A stretch of 64,000 nucleotides of DNA from NCBI GenBank assembly GCA_024690965.1, contig JAILOG010000001.1:124001-188000 (forward strand), given 5' to 3'. Position 1 is the first letter of the stretch, and each line of letters begins with the position of its first letter. Shown one piece after another: positions 60,692 through 64,000 of the stretch. The stretch is from Clostridiales bacterium. Lineage in GTDB: Bacteria > Bacillota > Clostridia > Oscillospirales > Acutalibacteraceae. The notes below the pieces were generated by a model that saw nothing but the letters and a program-made list of their open reading frames with translations, was not told where the DNA came from and searched no databases. The position numbers and the translations under genes are program-made.

Positions 60692-60989
60692 CTTTTTATT
60701 ACTCCTATCATATAAAAATATTATTATTTACTTCTTGAAACGAACGCGTGCGCGTTGCGCTTTAAGAAATAAATAACAGTAACGTTCCGTTACACGGAAC
60801 ATCAATACCGATTATGGCTTTTGTTTACTGAAAAGCCTGTTGTCGCGCAGCCTTTTAATGCCCGCTTTGCGAGCAACCGCAACTATTAACTATCCATTAA
60901 GTAACAAACTCGTCTTTGCCTGCCGTGTGACTTTATTTATCACACAGGCAGGCAAAGACTTGTAGGAGATTTACATTTAATAAAAGCGA
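60692..60989 (-). other. ygeW-arcC spacer rich in hairpins
   Basis: 298 bp, no gene. Contains a 19-bp hairpin with one bulge (60912-60959; stem core GTCTTTGCCTGCC, 13 bp perfect) without a T-run, a 7-bp GTTCCGT/ACGGAAC hairpin (about 60785-60801) and an AACGCG/CGCGTT palindrome near 60745. It may be an mRNA-processing or attenuation site that sets ygeW:arcC ratio. Confidence 0.55.
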
Positions 60990-62189
60990 TTATTTCTCTA
61001 AATTGAAATGTCTCTCAGTTGCTCTTTGCTCGAGCTTTTTGAGTGTCTCCTGCGGATTTTTGCATTTTGCAAGGAAGATCATAGCCGCAATAATATAAGG
61101 CTTGTAGCTTGCCTGCTTGTAAAGCGGATCTCTGTATCTGTCAAACACGCTTGCGGCAACCTCGCCGTGCTCACAGCTTACGTCTGTGATGTCGGCAGGC
61201 AGGCAGTGCAGATAAAGCGCTTTGCCGTCTTTTGTTGTTGCCATAAGCTCTTCCGTGCATTCCCAATCCATATGCTCGGCGTTTTGCGCAAGAAGCTCTT
61301 TTTCAAGTGCCTTTATGCCCTCTAAATCGCCTTTGCCGTAAAGGTCGGTACGCTTTTCCATAGCCGCAAAGGGAGCCCAGCTCTTGGGATAAACAACATC
61401 AGCGTCTTTGAACGCTTCTGCCATACTGTTAACCTTTGTAAAGCTGCCGCCGCCTATTTCAGCGTTCTTTTTGCCTACTTCTTCAACCTCGGGCATAATG
61501 TCATATCCTTCCGGATGAGCAAGCACAACGTCCATACCCATACGTGTAAAGAGACCTACAACGCCCTGCGGTACTGAAAGAGGCTTGCCGTAAGAGGGAG
61601 AATAAGCCCATGTCATAGCAACCTTTTTGCCCTTTAAATTCTCTTTGCCTCCGAAATAGTGAATCATGTGAAGCATATCTGCCATACATTGTGTGGGATG
61701 GTCTATGTCGCACTGCAAGTTAACAAGTGTGGGACGCTGCTCTAAAACGCCGTCTTTGTTTCCCTGTGTAACAGCGTCGGAAACGTCGTGCATATATTTG
61801 TTGCCCTTGCCGATATACATATCGTCACGGATACCTATAACGTCAGCCATAAAGCTTATCATATTGGCTGTTTCTCTTACTGTTTCGCCGTGAGCTATCT
61901 GAGATTTGCCCTCGTCGAGGTCCTGAACCTCTAAGCCTAAGAGGTTGCAGGCGGAAGCAAAGCTAAAACGTGTGCGTGTAGAGTTATCTCTGAAAAGGGA
62001 TATACCCAAGCCGCTCTCAAATATCTTTGTAGAGATGTTGTTCTCTCTCATATATCTGAGCGCGTCGGCAACCGTGAACACTGCTTCAAGCTCGTCGTCT
62101 GTCTTTTCCCATGTAAGGAAAAAGTCGTTGTTATACATTTCTTTAAAATTTAATTTGTTAAGTCTGTCAATAAAATCCTGTAAGCACAT
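60990..62189 (-). CDS. ygeW: Knotted carbamoyltransferase YgeW
   Basis: 399 residues. Carbamoyl-phosphate motif FRDNSTRTRFSFASA, HPTQCMADMLHM, and the C-terminal HCLPADITDVSCEHGEV in place of the ornithine-binding HCLP-GxE pattern separate YgeW from OTC and ATC. The long insertion ARxxxGVLEQRPTLVNLQCD is typical. Its natural substrate is not settled; in the purine locus it is thought to release carbamoyl phosphate for ArcC. ATG 62189 follows AAAGGAA at 9 nt. ygeY lies 32 bp upstream. Confidence 0.93.
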   Translation of the reverse strand: MCLQDFIDRLNKLNFKEMYNNDFFLTWEKTDDELEAVFTVADALRYMRENNISTKIFESGLGISLFRDNSTRTRFSFASACNLLGLEVQDLDEGKSQIAHGETVRETANMISFMADVIGIRDDMYIGKGNKYMHDVSDAVTQGNKDGVLEQRPTLVNLQCDIDHPTQCMADMLHMIHYFGGKENLKGKKVAMTWAYSPSYGKPLSVPQGVVGLFTRMGMDVVLAHPEGYDIMPEVEEVGKKNAEIGGGSFTKVNSMAEAFKDADVVYPKSWAPFAAMEKRTDLYGKGDLEGIKALEKELLAQNAEHMDWECTEELMATTKDGKALYLHCLPADITDVSCEHGEVAASVFDRYRDPLYKQASYKPYIIAAMIFLAKCKNPQETLKKLEQRATERHFNLEK

Positions 62190-62221
62190 TGTTATCATTT
62201 CCTTTCCGTTATTTATCCTTA

Positions 62222-63535
62222 TTATTTATTTCCCTTGTAGAGCATTGGTACTGCTGCATAAACAGCGGCACATCTTACAAGGTCGTCTTTCCATGTTATC
62301 TCGTTGGGAGCGTGAGCCTGAGACTCCGCGCCGGGTCCGAAGCCTACGCAAGGTATGCCGTAACGGCCCTGAATAGAAACGCCGTTTGTTGAGAATGTCC
62401 ACTTGTCGATAAGCGGTCTGCCCTCTCTTTTTGCCTTTGCGGTATCGTCAACCCAAAGTCTGTTTTCACCATAGAGATTCTTATGAGCTTCATAAAGAGC
62501 CTGAACATGAGGCGCGCTCTCTTTGTTTATCCAAGTGGGGAAATAGCACTCTGTCTCATACTTAAGACCGGTCCACGCGGGGCGGTCATATTTGTACATA
62601 GAAACAACAGCGCCGTATTTTTTAACAGAAGGCAACGCTCTTATTTCATCAAGGCAGCTTTCCCATGTTTCGCCCGCTGTCATACGGCGGTCAAGAGAAA
62701 TAGCGCAGCTGTCGGCAACAGCACAGCGTGAAGGTGATGTGTAGAATATCTGTGATGTTGTAACGGTGCCTCTGCCGAGGAAACGCGCGTCTTCCCACTC
62801 TGTGTTGAATTTGGGGTCGAGCATCTTAACAAGACCTTTTATCTCTGTTCCGTCTTCGCAGTCGTTTTCGTTGAGTGCCTGAACATCCTTTAATATGTCA
62901 GCCATTTTATAAATGGCGTTTTCACCTCTTTCTGGAGCTGAGCCGTGACATGAGATTCCTCTTACGTCTACACGAATTTCCATACGTCCGCGGTGACCGC
63001 GATAAATACCGCCGTCTGTCGGCTCTGTGGAAACAACGAATTCAGGCGTAATACCATCCTCAAGGTGTATGTACTGCCAGCAAAGGCCGTCGCAATCCTC
63101 TTCCTGAACGGTAGCTGTTACCAAAACGGTGATATCATCGGGAATAAGGTTTAAGTCTTTCATTATCTTTGCGCCGTAAACCGCCGAAACAACGCCGCCC
63201 TCTTGGTCCGAGCCGCCGCGTCCCGCGATAATATCTTCTGTTTCGTATCCCTTGTAAGGGTCAAATTCCCAGTTGTTTATATTACCTATACCGACTGTGT
63301 CTATATGACCGTCAAAAGCGATAATCCTTTTGCCGTGTCCCATATATCCCAGAGCGTTTCCTTCGGGGTCAATTTCTGCTTTATCAAAGCCTAATTTGTT
63401 CATTTCTTCAATAGTTCTTTTGATAACTCCGCCTTCTTCACAGCTCTCTGACGGAATCGCGATAAGGTCACGCAAGAATTTTGTCATATCTTCTCTGTAA
63501 CCTTCAGCCGCTTTTCTTATAGCCTCAAAATCCAT
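62222..63535 (-). CDS. ygeY: YgeY-family M20 metallohydrolase
   Basis: 437 residues. Dinuclear zinc M20 fold: [11 protein letters not shown] (His, Asp), [10 protein letters not shown], the catalytic pair [24 protein letters not shown], dimerisation segment [15 protein letters not shown] and the final metal His in [10 protein letters not shown]. The YgeY family is linked to Se-dependent purine hydroxylase loci. Its substrate is unproven; an amide or peptide-like intermediate is likely. TGGAGG precedes ATG 63535. First gene of the minus operon ygeY-ygeW-arcC-guaD. Confidence 0.94.
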   Translation of the reverse strand: MDFEAIRKAAEGYREDMTKFLRDLIAIPSESCEEGGVIKRTIEEMNKLGFDKAEIDPEGNALGYMGHGKRIIAFDGHIDTVGIGNINNWEFDPYKGYETEDIIAGRGGSDQEGGVVSAVYGAKIMKDLNLIPDDITVLVTATVQEEDCDGLCWQYIHLEDGITPEFVVSTEPTDGGIYRGHRGRMEIRVDVRGISCHGSAPERGENAIYKMADILKDVQALNENDCEDGTEIKGLVKMLDPKFNTEWEDARFLGRGTVTTSQIFYTSPSRCAVADSCAISLDRRMTAGETWESCLDEIRALPSVKKYGAVVSMYKYDRPAWTGLKYETECYFPTWINKESAPHVQALYEAHKNLYGENRLWVDDTAKAKREGRPLIDKWTFSTNGVSIQGRYGIPCVGFGPGAESQAHAPNEITWKDDLVRCAAVYAAVPMLYKGNK

Positions 63536-63589
63536 AATCTCAAACCTCCAAAAATAATTAAATTATTGCAGACACAATGTCACTACAAT

Positions 63590-63617
63590 ATAATACCATA
63601 ATTTAGTTACAAATCAA
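63590..63617 (-). promoter_or_regulatory. Promoter of ygeY-ygeW-arcC-guaD
   Basis: Minus strand: -35 TTGATT (63617-63612), 16-bp spacer, -10 TATTAT (63595-63590). Confidence 0.6.
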
Positions 63618-63791
63618 TAGAAATTCAATATTTTTTTCTAATTTTTTTCTACAACTATTTACAAAAAGCAAAAATTTTGATAGTATTGTATTGTGTGAAT
63701 AGAAGTTGATGTAAGTGCTTGATCTTTTTAGGGCAATTTTGCACAAATATCAAAGTTGTTCATAAATACATTCTTAAAGGAGTAGATAGCA

Positions 63792-64000
63792 ATGATAGAC
63801 TTGCACAAAAACGAACAGGCTCTTGAACATAACATAAGAAGAGCCAAAGAACACAACATCATAATCCCAACTTTTGAGCAAATGAAAGACCCGAACAAGA
63901 TTCCCGAGAAAATTCGTGAAAAGCTCAAAAACGTAGGCTTGTGGGATATAAACCCCCTCAACCTTTTCCGTGTAACATGGAAAAACGAGCCCAAAGAATC
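63792..64000 (+). CDS. PLP-dependent lyase/synthase-like enzyme (partial, N-terminus)
   Basis: 69 codons before the right edge; the gene continues. AAAGGAG stands 9 nt before ATG 63792. The N-terminal extension (RRAKEHNIIIPTFEQMKDP, then WDINPLNLFRVTWKNEP) is that of the large PLP enzymes of fold type II (threonine synthase/cysteine synthase-like) that neighbour YgeW and YgeY in Clostridia. In E. coli the same place is taken by YgeX, diaminopropionate ammonia-lyase. The PLP lysine is outside the window, so the exact activity is open. Divergent from ygeY. Confidence 0.7.
   Translation, partial: MIDLHKNEQALEHNIRRAKEHNIIIPTFEQMKDPNKIPEKIREKLKNVGLWDINPLNLFRVTWKNEPKE

Noticed and set aside
60912-60959. 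Intrinsic terminator between ygeW and arcC
   Set aside because: The stem is long, but neither side has the T-run an intrinsic terminator needs.
63728-63994. Open frame on the minus strand opposite the PLP enzyme
   Set aside because: It is antisense to a gene with a clear ribosome site and family N-terminus, and has neither ribosome site nor family likeness.

Overview
The window looks like the chromosome of a low-GC, anaerobic, spore-forming Clostridia member of the Ruminococcaceae/Oscillospiraceae type, probably from a gut. The grounds are the -35/-10 promoters with strong AAGGAG ribosome sites, ThyX in place of ThyA, a CwlD-type sporulation amidase, a purine-degradation gene set, and eight loci for secreted proteins with type-I-like dockerin modules. 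Taxonomy is inferred from gene content only.

Layout. 1-2.9 kb: a polysaccharide ABC exporter (minus), an AEC-family permease and an HD-domain hydrolase (plus). 2.97-12.6 kb: dockerin proteins (papain-like protease, beta-helix protein, small secreted protein) around radA. 12.7-18.9 kb: vanZ-like, tsaD, rimI, alr, mtnN, luxS, then an XRE/ImmA regulatory pair facing a small sigma-like gene. 19-26.4 kb: a MATE exporter, an Ig-like dockerin protein, eno, a degenerate M50-like membrane protein, a nitroreductase, and a dockerin protein with two protease-propeptide-like domains. 26.9-37 kb: a minus-strand series (MORN protein, thyX, tmk, DJ-1/PfpI, mltG, U32 peptidase, alaS). 37.2-42.3 kb: small BofC-like protein, ackA, tmcAL, pcrA-like helicase. 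42.4-47.8 kb: initiator tRNA with a duplicated 3' half, a YegP-like protein, an LRR dockerin protein, rpsF-ssb-rpsR and tRNA-Thr(CGT). 48-56 kb: glgB, cwlD, a 1,420-residue LRR/fibro-slime-like/InlB-repeat dockerin protein and a broken dockerin gene. 56-64 kb: a second-type EF-G, then guaD, arcC, ygeW, ygeY and the start of a PLP enzyme, which resemble the anaerobic purine/urate breakdown cluster of gut bacteria.

Two patterns stand out. First, seven genes (AEC permease, alr, mtnN, luxS, U32 peptidase, DJ-1, ackA), and possibly guaD, have their only good Shine-Dalgarno sequence too far from the start codon, with a short hairpin exactly in the gap. Folding the hairpin out restores a spacing of about 8-15 nt. 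The stems differ in sequence from gene to gene, so the structure rather than the sequence recurs. Second, the window codes for eight dockerin loci but for no glycoside hydrolase carrying a dockerin and no cohesin scaffold. The dockerins sit on a cysteine protease, on a putative protease-inhibitor-like protein, and on LRR, Ig-like and beta-helix binding modules. This suggests a surface complex for adhesion or protein handling rather than a classical cellulosome. Two of these genes share an 18-19 bp box placed exactly 2 bp upstream of the -35 element, a likely common regulatory site.
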